A stretch of DNA of 64,000 nt, taken from the NCBI GenBank assembly GCA_963818775.1, contig CAWFUF010000003.1, forward strand, positions 62,001 through 126,000. Reading direction: 5' to 3'. Position 1 is the first letter of the stretch. Each line of letters begins with the position of its first letter. The DNA is from JAMXLO01 sp963818775 (GTDB lineage: Bacteria > Pseudomonadota > Alphaproteobacteria > Acetobacterales > Acetobacteraceae). Positions 35,222 through 44,520 of the stretch are shown here, piece by piece. Under the pieces are notes generated by a model. That model did no database searches. It saw only the letters and a program-made list of their open reading frames with translations, and had not been told where the DNA came from. The translations under genes were made by a program, and so were the position numbers.

Positions 35222-36238
35222 TCAATTCACACCCGCCAGTTCCAGCAGATTGTCGTCGGTCATCGCGCGGCGACCCTCCTCCACCTCGTGGATCATCGCG
35301 ACCAGCCTGTTTGTGGCGCGGCAGTCGATGCCGTGACGCGCGCCGATCTCGGCAATGGGCGCGATCTGCACATCCACCTCAGTGCGCCGCTTGCGGATGG
35401 CAAGATCGCGCCACACGCCGGAATGGGTCTTTGCGCTGGTTCTGTTGAACGCGACCATGGCGTCGACAGTCTGTCGCAACGCGCCTTCGTCGGCACCCGG
35501 CTTGAACGCTCCGACGTCGTAGCCGTTGAAACCACGCGGTTCAACGCCCTCGGCCTGCGCCACCACGATTGCCTCCTCACCCAGGCGGCGCCACAGCCCG
35601 AGCAACTCCGGCCGCGCGAGGCAATCTGCGATACCCTTCTGGCCGAGCGCCTGGGCAAACAGAATCGCGCCGTAACCAAGCTTGCCCCACAGATACGACC
35701 AGATGTTCGGCGTGGTGACTGCATCCGGCTCAAAGTCGCGCATGACCCCAAGCAGCGCTTCGAGCCGTGGCGTCATCGCAGCGTCGAGTTCGCCCAGCAC
35801 GACGGCGCCCCGGTTGCCGAACATGATTTCGCCGGGCGCCATCCAGTCGGCGCCGAAATTGATGAACGCACCGATGGTGCGGTCACGACCGACAATGCGC
35901 TGGATGATCCGTTCGTTCAGTCCGTTCTGCAGCGACAGCACATAGCCGTCCTGAGCGAGATGCGGCGTGAGAGAACGGGTTGCCGCCTCGGTGTGCTGCG
36001 CCTTCACCGAAAGGAATATGCGCTGCCAGGTCCCGGTGAGTTCCTCCGGTGTGAAGGCCGACGCATGCACGATGAATTCCTCTACCGGGCCGGTGATGTG
36101 CAGTCCCGTGTCGCGAATTGCCGCGACATGCTCAGGCACTACATCGACGAAGGTGATGTCATGTCCGGCCCGCTTCAGCCATGCGCCGACCGAGCCGCCG
36201 ATCGCGCCGGCACCCCAGATCAGGATCCTCTCGGCCAT
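35222..36238 (-). CDS. Ketopantoate reductase family protein
   Basis: This 338-residue NADPH-dependent 2-dehydropantoate 2-reductase (PanE/ApbA) family member has the Rossmann signature ILIWGAGAIGGSVGAWLKRAG at the N-terminus and VKAQHTEAATRSL, SLQNGLNE plus the helical C-terminal domain (LWGKLGYGAILFAQALG, the Lys probably catalytic). True PanE makes pantoate for CoA. Paralogues with this longer C-terminus act on other 2-keto acids, so the substrate is open. ATG at 36238 (or GTG at 36241) overlaps the stop of the creatininase-like gene, so the two are coupled. Confidence 0.8.
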   Translation of the reverse strand: MAERILIWGAGAIGGSVGAWLKRAGHDITFVDVVPEHVAAIRDTGLHITGPVEEFIVHASAFTPEELTGTWQRIFLSVKAQHTEAATRSLTPHLAQDGYVLSLQNGLNERIIQRIVGRDRTIGAFINFGADWMAPGEIMFGNRGAVVLGELDAAMTPRLEALLGVMRDFEPDAVTTPNIWSYLWGKLGYGAILFAQALGQKGIADCLARPELLGLWRRLGEEAIVVAQAEGVEPRGFNGYDVGAFKPGADEGALRQTVDAMVAFNRTSAKTHSGVWRDLAIRKRRTEVDVQIAPIAEIGARHGIDCRATNRLVAMIHEVEEGRRAMTDDNLLELAGVN

Positions 36239-36933
36239 CACCAGCCCTCCAGCAACGCCCGCGTCTCCCGCACGGCGACGTCCCAGATCTCCAGCATCTC
36301 GGAATCGTCGCGCTGGTAGCGGCCGCCGAAGTTGCCGTCGTCGATCAGCGTGCGCACCTCGAAAGGCGGCAGCGTTCTAAGGCGCTCGGTATCGACCATG
36401 CGCTTGATGCCCTCCTGCGGCGCACGGTTCGCGAGGCGGGTCCAGGGGAAATTCTCCATCCAACTGGCATGGCTCGCCACCGGGTCGATCGCGCGCACCG
36501 CGGCGGCGGTGAGTGGTGCGCGCCACCAGTCGTGGAAGCGGACATGTGCGTCGGGATTATCCATCATCCACTCCTGCGCCACCGATCCGGCCGGCGCATT
36601 GCCGCCGTGGCCGTTGACGATCAGGACGCGGCGAAAGCCGGCATGCTTGAGGCTGTCCAGAACATCGCGCAGCACCGCGGCGTAGGTGGCGACACGTAGC
36701 GTGACCGTGCCAGGAAAGGCAGTGAAATACGGCGCCAGGCCGTAGGGCAGGGCAGGGAACACCGGCACGCCAAGCGGTTCGGCCGCCTCGGCTGCGACCC
36801 GTTCAGCGAGGATCGCATCGGTGGCCAGCGACAGGCCGGCGTGCTGCTCGGTGCTGCCCAGAGGCAGCGCGCACCTGTCATCGTGGCGAACCCAGTCCTC
36901 CACCATGCGCCAGTCCATCTCTGAAATCCGCAT
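36238..36933 (-). CDS. Creatininase family amidohydrolase
   Basis: The 231-residue creatininase (PF02633) superfamily protein is a metal-dependent amidase fold. Family marks are LPLGSTEQHAGLSLATDAI (metal-binding Glu, His and Asp), PYGLAPYFTAFPGTVTL, VNGHGGNAPAGSVAQEW and the C-terminal Glu in RDDSEMLEIWD. Members act on creatinine, mycofactocin peptide or formamidopyrimidines. The substrate here is unknown. ATG at 36933 was chosen for the MRISEMDW N-terminus, since the longer frame to 37395 is not family-like. It is coupled to the reductase gene downstream. Confidence 0.83.
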   Translation of the reverse strand: MRISEMDWRMVEDWVRHDDRCALPLGSTEQHAGLSLATDAILAERVAAEAAEPLGVPVFPALPYGLAPYFTAFPGTVTLRVATYAAVLRDVLDSLKHAGFRRVLIVNGHGGNAPAGSVAQEWMMDNPDAHVRFHDWWRAPLTAAAVRAIDPVASHASWMENFPWTRLANRAPQEGIKRMVDTERLRTLPPFEVRTLIDDGNFGGRYQRDDSEMLEIWDVAVRETRALLEGW

Positions 36934-37018
36934 GACCGTCCTCGCATCGGAGGAGCGCACGCTGAACAGAGATCCAGGCAGCGTCAATCGGTCTGAGGCG
37001 GTCTCGATCGAGGGGCGG

Positions 37019-37225
37019 CTAAAGGTTACCCTGCACCAGCCAGTCGCACTGCATTCGACCTGCCAGCAGGCAATCCTCGATCGCCACCTTGGCTTCGAGC
37101 TGGTGCACCAGCCAAAGACCGACCACGAGCAGCAGCAGGGTGATGGCGACGCCGGCAAGGCTCGCCGTTTGGCGATTGGCCGCCTCGTCGTCCTGCTCGA
37201 CAATCCAGGGGCGTTCTTGTTGCAT
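37019..37225 (-). CDS. Small single-pass membrane protein
   Basis: The 68-residue product was not assigned to a named family. It has an acidic N-terminus (MQQERPWIVEQDDEAANRQT), one membrane helix (SLAGVAITLLLLVVGLWLVH) and a short tail with two Cys (EDCLLAGRMQCDWL). Similar tiny proteins are common in alphaproteobacterial genomes. A start four codons earlier (37237) is possible. It is probably the start of, or separate from, the creatininase unit downstream. Confidence 0.6.
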   Translation of the reverse strand: MQQERPWIVEQDDEAANRQTASLAGVAITLLLLVVGLWLVHQLEAKVAIEDCLLAGRMQCDWLVQGNL

Positions 37226-37305
37226 GCTGAGCGCCATCCTACTGCCGGGTAGGGGGGCCGAGGCAAGTCACGAGTTCGGTGTGCCAATGACAATGAGCGT
37301 TCGCG

Positions 37306-37944
37306 ATGATTGAAGACGCGTTGCGCCACTTTCGGCGCGACAAGGCGTTCGCCGCGCTCATCCGGCGCGTGGGACCGCCGCGCATCGGCATCCAACGGGG
37401 GCGCAGCCCGTACGAGGCGCTAATGCGTGCGATCGCCCACCAGCAACTGCACGGACGCGCGGCACTCGCGATCCTGGCGCGGTTCGAGGCGCTGTATCCA
37501 GCCGACAGCTTCCCCGCGCCGGAACTGGTATTGGCGAGTTCTGAGGCGGAGTTGCGTGCATGCGGTTTCTCCGGGGCGAAGATCGCGGCGATGCGCGCAA
37601 TCTGCGCGGCGGCCTTGGGCGGCACAGTGCCGACACGGCGCGGCTCGGCGCGGCTTTCGGATGAGGCACTGATCGAGCGACTGACCACGATTCGCGGCGT
37701 TGGCCGCTGGACAGTGGAGATGCTGCTGATCTTCACACTCGGGCGGCCGGACGTGCTGCCTGTCGACGACTTTGGCGTGCGCGATGGCTATCGGGTGCTG
37801 TACGGGCTGGACGAGGCACCGAAGCCGAAAGCGCTGGCCGAGATCGGGCAAGCCTGGTCGCCGCACCGTTCGATCGCGGCCTGGTATCTATGGCGCGCAT
37901 CAGATGAGGGAAAGCGTGCGAAGCAGCCAACATCGCGGGCGTGA
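37306..37944 (+). CDS. DNA-3-methyladenine glycosylase (AlkA-type)
   Basis: This 212-residue HhH-GPD base-excision glycosylase removes alkylated purines from DNA. It has YEALMRAIAHQQLHGRAALAI, the helix-hairpin-helix IRGVGRWTVEMLLIFTLGR and the catalytic Asp in LPVDDFGVRDG. It lacks the N-terminal AlkA_N domain of E. coli AlkA and resembles the short bacterial/yeast MAG type. The gene stands alone on the plus strand and converges on the amidohydrolase gene 5 bases away. No Ada gene is near. Confidence 0.88.
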   Translation: MIEDALRHFRRDKAFAALIRRVGPPRIGIQRGRSPYEALMRAIAHQQLHGRAALAILARFEALYPADSFPAPELVLASSEAELRACGFSGAKIAAMRAICAAALGGTVPTRRGSARLSDEALIERLTTIRGVGRWTVEMLLIFTLGRPDVLPVDDFGVRDGYRVLYGLDEAPKPKALAEIGQAWSPHRSIAAWYLWRASDEGKRAKQPTSRA

Positions 37945-37949
37945 GCCGA

Positions 37950-39191
37950 TCAGTTGCTTGCCAGTTCGGTCAAAGTCTGAGCCAGCACACATGTCCCCGC
38001 TGCCAGTTGCGACGGTTCGGAGTATTCGGCGGGGTTGTGACTGATGCCCTTGTGGCACGGGACGAAGATCATGCCTGTCGGACATACCGGCACGACAAAC
38101 TGAGCGTCATGAAACGCGCCCGATGGGAGGCGCATGTGTCCGCGGCGTTGCTCGCTCGCCGCGCGCTCCACTGCATCGATGACGCGCGGCGAGAACTCCA
38201 CCGGCAGCGCGTGGAAGTTCTCCTGCACTGACACACTTGCGCCTCGCATTGCCGCCTGCACGACGCCGGCAATCGCATCGCCGCGCGCCAGGAGCACATC
38301 CTTGTCAGGATGGCGGAGGTCGATGGTGAAGCTGGCGCGGTTCGCCACCGAGTTCGATGTGTTCGGCTCCACCGCAATGCGGCCGACGGTGAAGCGCAGC
38401 ACGTCCTGCGGGTCATGCATCAGCGTGTTCAGTGCGGCGATCGCGCGTACCATGTCCTGCACCGCATCGCGCCGCATCGCCAGCGGCGTGGTGCCAGCGT
38501 GCACGGTCTCGCCGGTGAGCGTCACGGTGAACCAACGGCTGCCCTGGATGCCAGTGACGACGCCGATATCCAGCCCCTCGGCTTCCAGCCGCGGTCCCTG
38601 CTCGATGTGCGCCTCGACATAGGCGTGCGGCCGGCCACCGAGAGGGCGATCCGGCAGGTCCGTCTCGCTGGCGAGATGCGAGGCGAGTGCATCGGCGAAC
38701 CGCACGCCGTCGGGATCGAGGACGTCGGCGAAGTCCTCGATGCGCCGGAAGCCGCTCCAGGACATGCTGCCCATGCAGCCGGGGGCGAAGCGGCCGCCTT
38801 CCTCGTTGGTCCAGGCCACCACCTCCACCGGGCGGCGCAGCGCAGTGCCGGAGCGGTGCAGCGCGGTCAGTGCCTCGAGGCCGGCGATGACGCCGTAAAT
38901 GCCGTCGAAGCGACCGCCGTTCGGCTGCGTGTCCATGTGGCTGCCGGTGACCACCGGGGCGGCTTCCGGGTCAGCGCCTTGGCGGCGCAGCCATAGATTG
39001 GCGGCGGCATCGATCGACACGTCGGCGCCGATCTCGCCGGCCCAGGCAATCAGCAGGCGGCGCGCCTGGCGGTCCAGTTCGGTCAGGCAGGCGCGGTTGA
39101 CGCCATCACCCGCGATGGCGCCGATCCTCGCCATCGCCATCAGCCGGTCCCATTGCCGCCTCTCGTCGACCGCCGCCACTGCCTGGTTCAT
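37950..39191 (-). CDS. M20 Zn-dependent amidohydrolase (N-carbamoyl-amino acid or allantoate type)
   Basis: The 413-residue M20/M28-family amidase/hydantoinase belongs with N-carbamoyl-L-amino acid hydrolase, beta-ureidopropionase and allantoate amidohydrolase. Zn-binding motifs are seen: TGSHMDTQPNGGRFDG, TNEEGGRFAPGCMGSM, AYVEAHIEQGPRLEAEG, and the C-terminal CPTGMIFVPCHKGISHNPAE with His. The dimerisation lid has GSRWFTVTLTGETVHAGTTP. It releases ammonia/CO2 from carbamoyl compounds in the cytoplasm, likely in pyrimidine or purine catabolism. The exact substrate cannot be told. Confidence 0.85.
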   Translation of the reverse strand: MNQAVAAVDERRQWDRLMAMARIGAIAGDGVNRACLTELDRQARRLLIAWAGEIGADVSIDAAANLWLRRQGADPEAAPVVTGSHMDTQPNGGRFDGIYGVIAGLEALTALHRSGTALRRPVEVVAWTNEEGGRFAPGCMGSMSWSGFRRIEDFADVLDPDGVRFADALASHLASETDLPDRPLGGRPHAYVEAHIEQGPRLEAEGLDIGVVTGIQGSRWFTVTLTGETVHAGTTPLAMRRDAVQDMVRAIAALNTLMHDPQDVLRFTVGRIAVEPNTSNSVANRASFTIDLRHPDKDVLLARGDAIAGVVQAAMRGASVSVQENFHALPVEFSPRVIDAVERAASEQRRGHMRLPSGAFHDAQFVVPVCPTGMIFVPCHKGISHNPAEYSEPSQLAAGTCVLAQTLTELASN

Positions 39192-39248
39192 GCATCCGCC
39201 CCTGCCGCCGGCGGCAGAAGACGGGCATGCGGCGTGGTCGTCAATCGC

Positions 39249-40427
39249 TCAGGTGCGGATCAGACCGGCCATTGGCTGCACCCTCGCGCTGTCCGGAAAC
39301 ACCGTCGCGAGTGCCTCCGCCCCAAGCCCGAGATGCTGCGCCAGCAAACCCTTGGCGACGGCACGCAGATCCCGGGTCGGTTGCAGGTCACGGTTCTCGA
39401 GCAGTTTACCCGAACCGAGGCCGGGCCAGTCCGCCGCGACGCGCCCCCCTGCCACCGCGCCGCCGAGTACGAAGGCGACGGTGGCGGTGCCGTGGTCGGT
39501 TCCCTTGGTTCCGTTGATGCGAGCGGTTCGGCCGAACTCTGTCATCACGAGCACAGCGGTCTGTTGCCAGGCCGGACCCAGCCCATCCTTCAGTGCCGCC
39601 AGCCCCGCGTCGAGATCCTTCAGCACGCGGGTCAGCCGCGGGACCTGTGCGACGTGCGTGTCCCAGCCGCCGATCTCCGCCGCCGCGATACGCGGGCCGT
39701 CTGCCGCGCGCAGCATCTCGCCGGCCGCGCGCGCCAGGGCGGGAAACGCGTAGCGGTTGCCGGCCGGCTGCTCGCTGTCGTCAGCCAGGACCGCACCGGT
39801 GAAGCCGCGTTCGCGCAGACCCTCGGCGATCGCGGGACCCGTTATCTTGTCGGCCTGATTTAGCGCGGCAATCTGCGTGTAGAGGTCGGGCGAGGGGGAA
39901 ATGACCCCATGCGGCGCCCAGTTGCCGACCGTGGCCGAGCCTCGCAGCAGCAGGGGTACCGAGACGCCGATCGCCAATGCGTCGCCCTCGGGACGGCCGC
40001 TCGCGGCGGCCGGCATGGCGGCGACTGCTCGATTGAGCCAGCCACTCGTCATGCGATGGTCGGCGCCACTTTCCAGGCAATCCTGCGCTTCGAAATGGCT
40101 GCGCACCCGCGTCGGGCCGGCGACCGCATGAACGGGCAGAAGCTCGCCCGCCTGGTACATGGCGTGAAGGTTGGCCAGTGACGGATGCAGACCATAGAAG
40201 CCGCCGAGATCCAGCAGTCCGTCGGGAACCAGTTCGCCGCGCAGCTCGACGAGCGCGGGATCGCCGTGCGGCACCACCGCCGACATGCCGTCCAGCGCCC
40301 CGCGCAGGATCACCACGATGAAGCGCTGCTCGGTCGCCGCCGCCGCCAGCGCAAGCGATGCACGCCCGAGAGCGAATGCCGAGGTAAGGCCAAGCAGGGC
40401 GCCACGGCGGGTGAGCTGCAACATCAT
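39249..40427 (-). CDS. DUF1501 Tat-exported protein
   Basis: The product has 392 residues. It begins with a Tat-type signal (LTRRGALLGLTSAFALGRAS), followed by a DUF1501 domain of the alkaline phosphatase superfamily: FIVVILRGALDGMSAVVPHGD, FGRTARINGTKGTDHGTAT and FVLGGAVAGGRV. Such proteins pair with DUF1800 partners and are exported together, but the function is unknown. ATG at 40427 overlaps the stop of the DUF1800 gene (ATGA), so the pair is coupled. Confidence 0.88.
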   Translation of the reverse strand: MMLQLTRRGALLGLTSAFALGRASLALAAAATEQRFIVVILRGALDGMSAVVPHGDPALVELRGELVPDGLLDLGGFYGLHPSLANLHAMYQAGELLPVHAVAGPTRVRSHFEAQDCLESGADHRMTSGWLNRAVAAMPAAASGRPEGDALAIGVSVPLLLRGSATVGNWAPHGVISPSPDLYTQIAALNQADKITGPAIAEGLRERGFTGAVLADDSEQPAGNRYAFPALARAAGEMLRAADGPRIAAAEIGGWDTHVAQVPRLTRVLKDLDAGLAALKDGLGPAWQQTAVLVMTEFGRTARINGTKGTDHGTATVAFVLGGAVAGGRVAADWPGLGSGKLLENRDLQPTRDLRAVAKGLLAQHLGLGAEALATVFPDSARVQPMAGLIRT

Positions 40428-41716
40428 CGCCTCTGGAATTCCGGTGCGGAGAACAGGAGAGTCATGGCATCGCGGCGGGAGCCGGCGCGGCGCACCGCCT
40501 GAAGGGTGTCGTCGCGCAGGAGCGGGCCAAGATTGGCTGCGGCGAGTTCCGCCACGTCGCGCGTGCCGACGCGTCCAGACACGGCGTAGGCCCAATCGAT
40601 CCGTCGCATCATGGCTTCGGGTGCCGCCCAGTCGTTGGCTCGGTCGGGCCAGCCATTCGGCTGCGGCGCGGCTTGGAATGCCTGACCCTGCCCGGCCAGG
40701 ATGGCCTGGAGTGGCACGGTCGCCAGCTCCTCGTCGGGCAAATCCAGTGCGCGCAGCGCGGCGATGACAAAATCCTGGGGGGTGCGCAGTTTGCTGGCGG
40801 GTTCCCAGGCGACATCGAGCGTCACCAAAGCCTCGGCGGCGGCGGCCAGGTTGCCGCCGCTGTCCCGTAGCACCCCCTCCATCCGCCGGACCGCCATGTC
40901 CGGCGGGTCGTCGGCGACAAAGTAACGCACCAGCTTGGTGGCCAGGAACCGGTGGGTGGAAGGGTGGTTGGCCAGGAAGTGCAGCGCCGCCAACCCGCCC
41001 TCTTCTCCGGCGGGAAAAGTGTGGGCCATCAGGACCTGCTCACCCGGCTCATGTGCTCGAGGGTGGAACTGGAACCCCGGCGGCTCACCACGGATGGCGA
41101 CCGACCAGCCGGTAAGGATCTTGGCGAAGTTGGTGACATCCGCCTGGGTGTAGCCCGCCGCTGGGCTGACCGTGTGCAGTTCCAGGCACTCGCGGGCCAG
41201 GTTCTCGTTCAGCCCGCGCTTGCCGTCCCGGCCGGCGATACTGTCCGGCCCCACTGAACCGACATTGTTCAGGTAGAACAGCATCGTGGGGTGATGCATG
41301 ACCGCCAGCAGCATGTCCTCAAATCGGCCGGTCACATGCGGGCGGATCGCTTCCTCGATATACGCGCATGCCCCTGCTGCGATGCCGCCACGTACCGAGA
41401 CGGTGAAGTGATTCGTCCAGAACCAGACCAGCCGCTCGCGGAACGGGGCCGGCGTGGTCAGTGCATTCTCCAGCTCCGCCTTCACGTCGGAGCGGAACAG
41501 CGCCCTGACTTGCGACTCCTCTGGCTTTGGCTTGTTGGCCCGATCCGCGAGGAAGGCCGCGGCCGCTGTGGCCGTGCTCGGTTGCGGGTCGAGATGCGCC
41601 GGATCGGGCTGCTGGAGTTGCTCCAGCAGCCATCGGGCGGGATCGGCGGGCAGCGGCTCGCTGCCCCTGCGTCCAAGCCCGAACCGGATCAGCGCCTGTG
41701 CTGTGCGTAGTTCCAT
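40424..41716 (-). CDS. DUF1800 family protein
   Basis: This 430-residue DUF1800 protein is the usual partner of DUF1501. It has TAQALIRFGLGRRGSEPL, LVWFWTNHFTVSVRGG, HPTMLFYLNNVGSVGPDS, GLNENLARECLELHTVSP, YTQADVTNFAKILTGWS and FLANHPSTHRFLATKLVRYF. It is helical and soluble with no obvious signal of its own, which suggests export with its Tat partner. ATG at 41716 fits the family N-terminus. The frame runs on to 41992 without family likeness. It is first in the two-gene unit. Confidence 0.88.
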   Translation of the reverse strand: MELRTAQALIRFGLGRRGSEPLPADPARWLLEQLQQPDPAHLDPQPSTATAAAAFLADRANKPKPEESQVRALFRSDVKAELENALTTPAPFRERLVWFWTNHFTVSVRGGIAAGACAYIEEAIRPHVTGRFEDMLLAVMHHPTMLFYLNNVGSVGPDSIAGRDGKRGLNENLARECLELHTVSPAAGYTQADVTNFAKILTGWSVAIRGEPPGFQFHPRAHEPGEQVLMAHTFPAGEEGGLAALHFLANHPSTHRFLATKLVRYFVADDPPDMAVRRMEGVLRDSGGNLAAAAEALVTLDVAWEPASKLRTPQDFVIAALRALDLPDEELATVPLQAILAGQGQAFQAAPQPNGWPDRANDWAAPEAMMRRIDWAYAVSGRVGTRDVAELAAANLGPLLRDDTLQAVRRAGSRRDAMTLLFSAPEFQRR

Positions 41717-41918
41717 GGCGGCAAATCTAGCCGCAAACGCTGTGTCGGAAGGTGACAAAGGGTGAGCCCGCCGCCGCGATGGCTCGATGCATGCGTGAGT
41801 TGCACCGCTCCGTGCCGATAGTCCTTGCAAACCCCCCCGCAGTGCAGCATTTGTGGATTGACTTGCGGGCGCGCGGAGCAGGGGTTCCGGGGCGCCCGTC
41901 GTGGTATGGAGGTTCACC

Positions 41919-44000
41919 GTGCCTGGCACGCCGCTAGACAAGATCCGCAATATTGGCATCACCGCCCACATCGACGCGGGCAAGACAACCACGACCGAGC
42001 GGATCCTCTATTACACCGGAATGTCACACCGGATCGGCGAGGTGCACGACGGCAACACCACGACCGACTACATGGAGCAGGAGCGCGAGCGGGGCATCAC
42101 CATCACCTCGGCCGCGGTGACCTGCGAGTGGCGCGACCACCGGATCAACATCATCGACACGCCGGGCCACATCGACTTCAACATCGAGGTGAACCGCAGC
42201 CTTCGCGTGCTGGACGGCGCGATCTTCATAATCGAGGGCGTGGCCGGCGTGCAGCCGCAGTCGGAGACCAACTGGCGTCTCGCCGACCGCTACAACGTTC
42301 CCCGCGTCATCTTCATCAATAAGCTGGACCGCACCGGCGCTGACTTCTTCCGGGCGTTCGCGACCTTGAAGGAGAAGCTCGACATCGTGGCGCTGCCGCT
42401 GCAACTGCCGATCGGCATCGAGGACAAGTTCCTTGGCGTCGTCGATCTCGTGGAAATGCACGCCGTGATCTGGGAGGGAACCGAACTCGGCGCGAAGTTC
42501 CACATCGAACCGATACCGGCCGATCTCGCCGAGCAGGCCAAGGAGTACCGCCAGCTCCTGCTGGACACCGCGCTGTCGGTCGATGACGCGGCGATGGAGG
42601 AGTATTTCGACAAGGGCGACGTCGGCGTTGAGACATTGAAGCGCTGCGTCAAGGCAGGCACGATTTCCGGCGCGTTTCGTCCGGTGCTGTGCGGCACCGC
42701 GTTCAAGAACAAGGGCGTGCAGCCGCTGTTGGATGCGGTGATCGACTATCTGCCGAGCCCGATCGACGTGCCCGGCATCGCGGTCGCGACCGAGGAAGGC
42801 GACGACGAGCACACGGAACGGCGGCGCATCAAGGCTGACCCTAGCGCACCGTTCGCCGGGCTCGCATTCAAGATCATCAACGACAAATACGGCACCCTGA
42901 CCTTCGTGCGCGTCTATGCCGGCACGCTGAAATCCGGCGACACGGTAATGAACACCACCAGGGAGCATCGCGAGCGCATCGGGCGGATGTTCCAGATGCA
43001 CGCCGACAAGCGGGCCGAGATAAAGGAGGTGCACGCAGGCGACATCGCCGCGTTCGTCGGGCTGAAGGACACCGGCACCGGCGATACGCTGGCGTCGCAG
43101 CAGGATCAGGTAATCCTGGAGCGGATGGCGTTCCCGGTGCCGGTGATCGACATTTCGGTTGAGCCGCGCACCAAGGAGGCGGTCGAGAAGATGTCGCTCG
43201 GGCTGCAGAAGCTGGCAGCCGAGGACCCTTCGCTGCGTCTGCGTACCGATCAGGAGACCGGGCAGACGATCCTGTCGGGCATGGGCGAGTTGCACCTGGA
43301 GATCATCATCGACAGGTTGCGCCGCGAGTACAGCGTCGAGGCGAACATCGGCGCGCCGCAGGTGGCGTACCGCGAGACGATCAGCCGGCCGCACACTGAG
43401 ACCTACACGCACAAGAAGCAGACCGGTGGGTCCGGCCAGTACGCCGAAGTGAAGATCATGTTCGAACCGCTCGCCCGCAATGAGGGCGTGGTGTTCGAGA
43501 ACAAGGTGGTCGGCGGCTCGGTGCCGAAGGAATACATTCCGGCGGTGGAGAAGGGGATCAGGCAGCAGGCCGAGACCGGTGTGCTCGCCGGCTTCCCGAC
43601 GGTGGACTTCAAGTACACGCTGCTGGACGGCAAGTACCACGATGTCGACTCGTCATCGCTGGCCTTCGAAATCGCGGCGAAGTCTTGCTTCCGCGACGGC
43701 ATGAAGAAGTCCACGCCGATCATCCTTGAGCCGGTGATGGACATCGAAGTCACGACGCCGGCCGATCACGTTGGCGATGTGGTGGGCGACCTGAACCGGC
43801 GCCGCGGCATGATCCAGAACCAGGAGAGCACTGGGACCACGGTGATCGTCCGGGCCCATGTTCCCCTCAAGGAGATGTTCGGTTATATTTCAGACCTAAG
43901 AAGCATGACCAAGGGACGAGCGTCTTTCACCATGCAGTTCCACCACTACGATCCGGTGCCGCGGGCGATCGCGGACGAGATCATGGCCAAGAGCGCATGA
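41919..44000 (+). CDS. fusA: Elongation factor G
   Basis: EF-G (693 residues) is the GTPase that moves tRNA and mRNA through the ribosome. G1 is AHIDAGKTTTTERIL, then ERGITITSAA, DTPGHIDF and INKLDR. Domain II, domain III (GMGELHLEIIIDRL), domain IV (TGGSGQYAEVKI) and domain V follow. The GTG start has TGGAGG 6 bases upstream. Several normally fixed positions differ (NTTTDYMEQERERG in place of the usual ATMDWMEQEQERG; HIDFNIEVNRSLR), and it is not in an rpsL-rpsG-fusA-tuf operon. It may be a second paralogue. Confidence 0.92.
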   Translation: MPGTPLDKIRNIGITAHIDAGKTTTTERILYYTGMSHRIGEVHDGNTTTDYMEQERERGITITSAAVTCEWRDHRINIIDTPGHIDFNIEVNRSLRVLDGAIFIIEGVAGVQPQSETNWRLADRYNVPRVIFINKLDRTGADFFRAFATLKEKLDIVALPLQLPIGIEDKFLGVVDLVEMHAVIWEGTELGAKFHIEPIPADLAEQAKEYRQLLLDTALSVDDAAMEEYFDKGDVGVETLKRCVKAGTISGAFRPVLCGTAFKNKGVQPLLDAVIDYLPSPIDVPGIAVATEEGDDEHTERRRIKADPSAPFAGLAFKIINDKYGTLTFVRVYAGTLKSGDTVMNTTREHRERIGRMFQMHADKRAEIKEVHAGDIAAFVGLKDTGTGDTLASQQDQVILERMAFPVPVIDISVEPRTKEAVEKMSLGLQKLAAEDPSLRLRTDQETGQTILSGMGELHLEIIIDRLRREYSVEANIGAPQVAYRETISRPHTETYTHKKQTGGSGQYAEVKIMFEPLARNEGVVFENKVVGGSVPKEYIPAVEKGIRQQAETGVLAGFPTVDFKYTLLDGKYHDVDSSSLAFEIAAKSCFRDGMKKSTPIILEPVMDIEVTTPADHVGDVVGDLNRRRGMIQNQESTGTTVIVRAHVPLKEMFGYISDLRSMTKGRASFTMQFHHYDPVPRAIADEIMAKSA

Positions 44001-44030
44001 GGGCGGCTTTCGCATGAAGGGGGCAGCCTA

Positions 44031-44351
44031 GTGCACGCCCCCCGCCTCCACTGGATGCGGGGCCGGCAGGAGGAGGGGACCGGTGTCCACCGGACCCTCG
44101 AATGGATCGGACACAACGACGCGGGCGAGGCCATCGCCCGCGTCGTTCGCATTCTGGGACCGGTGTGGTCAGGCTGGCGCGCCTACCGCGCGGTGGCGCT
44201 CGACGACGATGCGAAGGTGATCGAGCTGCGACCCGGCGGACCGCCGGACGGAGCAGGCTGGCTGGCCTGCGTCGGTGGCCAGGTGGTGGGCCGCGCTTCC
44301 GTACCGCTCCAGGCGGTGCGCGCCGCGGAGGCGGCACTCGGCGGGGACTGA
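44031..44351 (+). CDS. Hypothetical protein downstream of fusA
   Basis: The 106-residue product was not recognised. It has a basic N-terminus (APRLHWMRGRQ), then a compact domain with TLEWIGHNDAGEAIARVVRI and a Trp-rich turn (GPVWSGWRAYRAVAL). There is no signal or membrane segment. The GTG at 44031 has AAGGGGG upstream and lies 30 bases after fusA on the same strand, so it is probably cotranscribed. Confidence 0.5.
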   Translation: MHAPRLHWMRGRQEEGTGVHRTLEWIGHNDAGEAIARVVRILGPVWSGWRAYRAVALDDDAKVIELRPGGPPDGAGWLACVGGQVVGRASVPLQAVRAAEAALGGD

Positions 44352-44520
44352 GCGCGCAAGCGGCGGCCATCGTCATGGCCGGCGAAAGGCCTCCTTGCCT
44401 CCGATGGCGTCAACAAGGATGTGGTCATTCCCCAGCAGATCCTATAGGGCAAAGGCTATTCTTGCCGGCAGGCGGATACGCTTGTATGGACGACGCGAAG
44501 GTTCACGGCGGGGAGAAAAC

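Noticed and set aside
41857..41890. TTGACT string as a sigma-70 promoter for fusA
   Set aside because: No acceptable -10 box at 16-18 bases. GC-rich DNA follows.
42024..43640. 538-codon open frame antisense to fusA
   Set aside because: It is a shadow of a high-GC gene. It has Arg/His-rich content without any domain pattern, while the other strand is a clear EF-G.
44365..44380. GGCCAT-CGTC-ATGGCC hairpin
   Set aside because: The stem is short, there is no T run, and it lies between unrelated small genes, so it is not distinguishable from chance.
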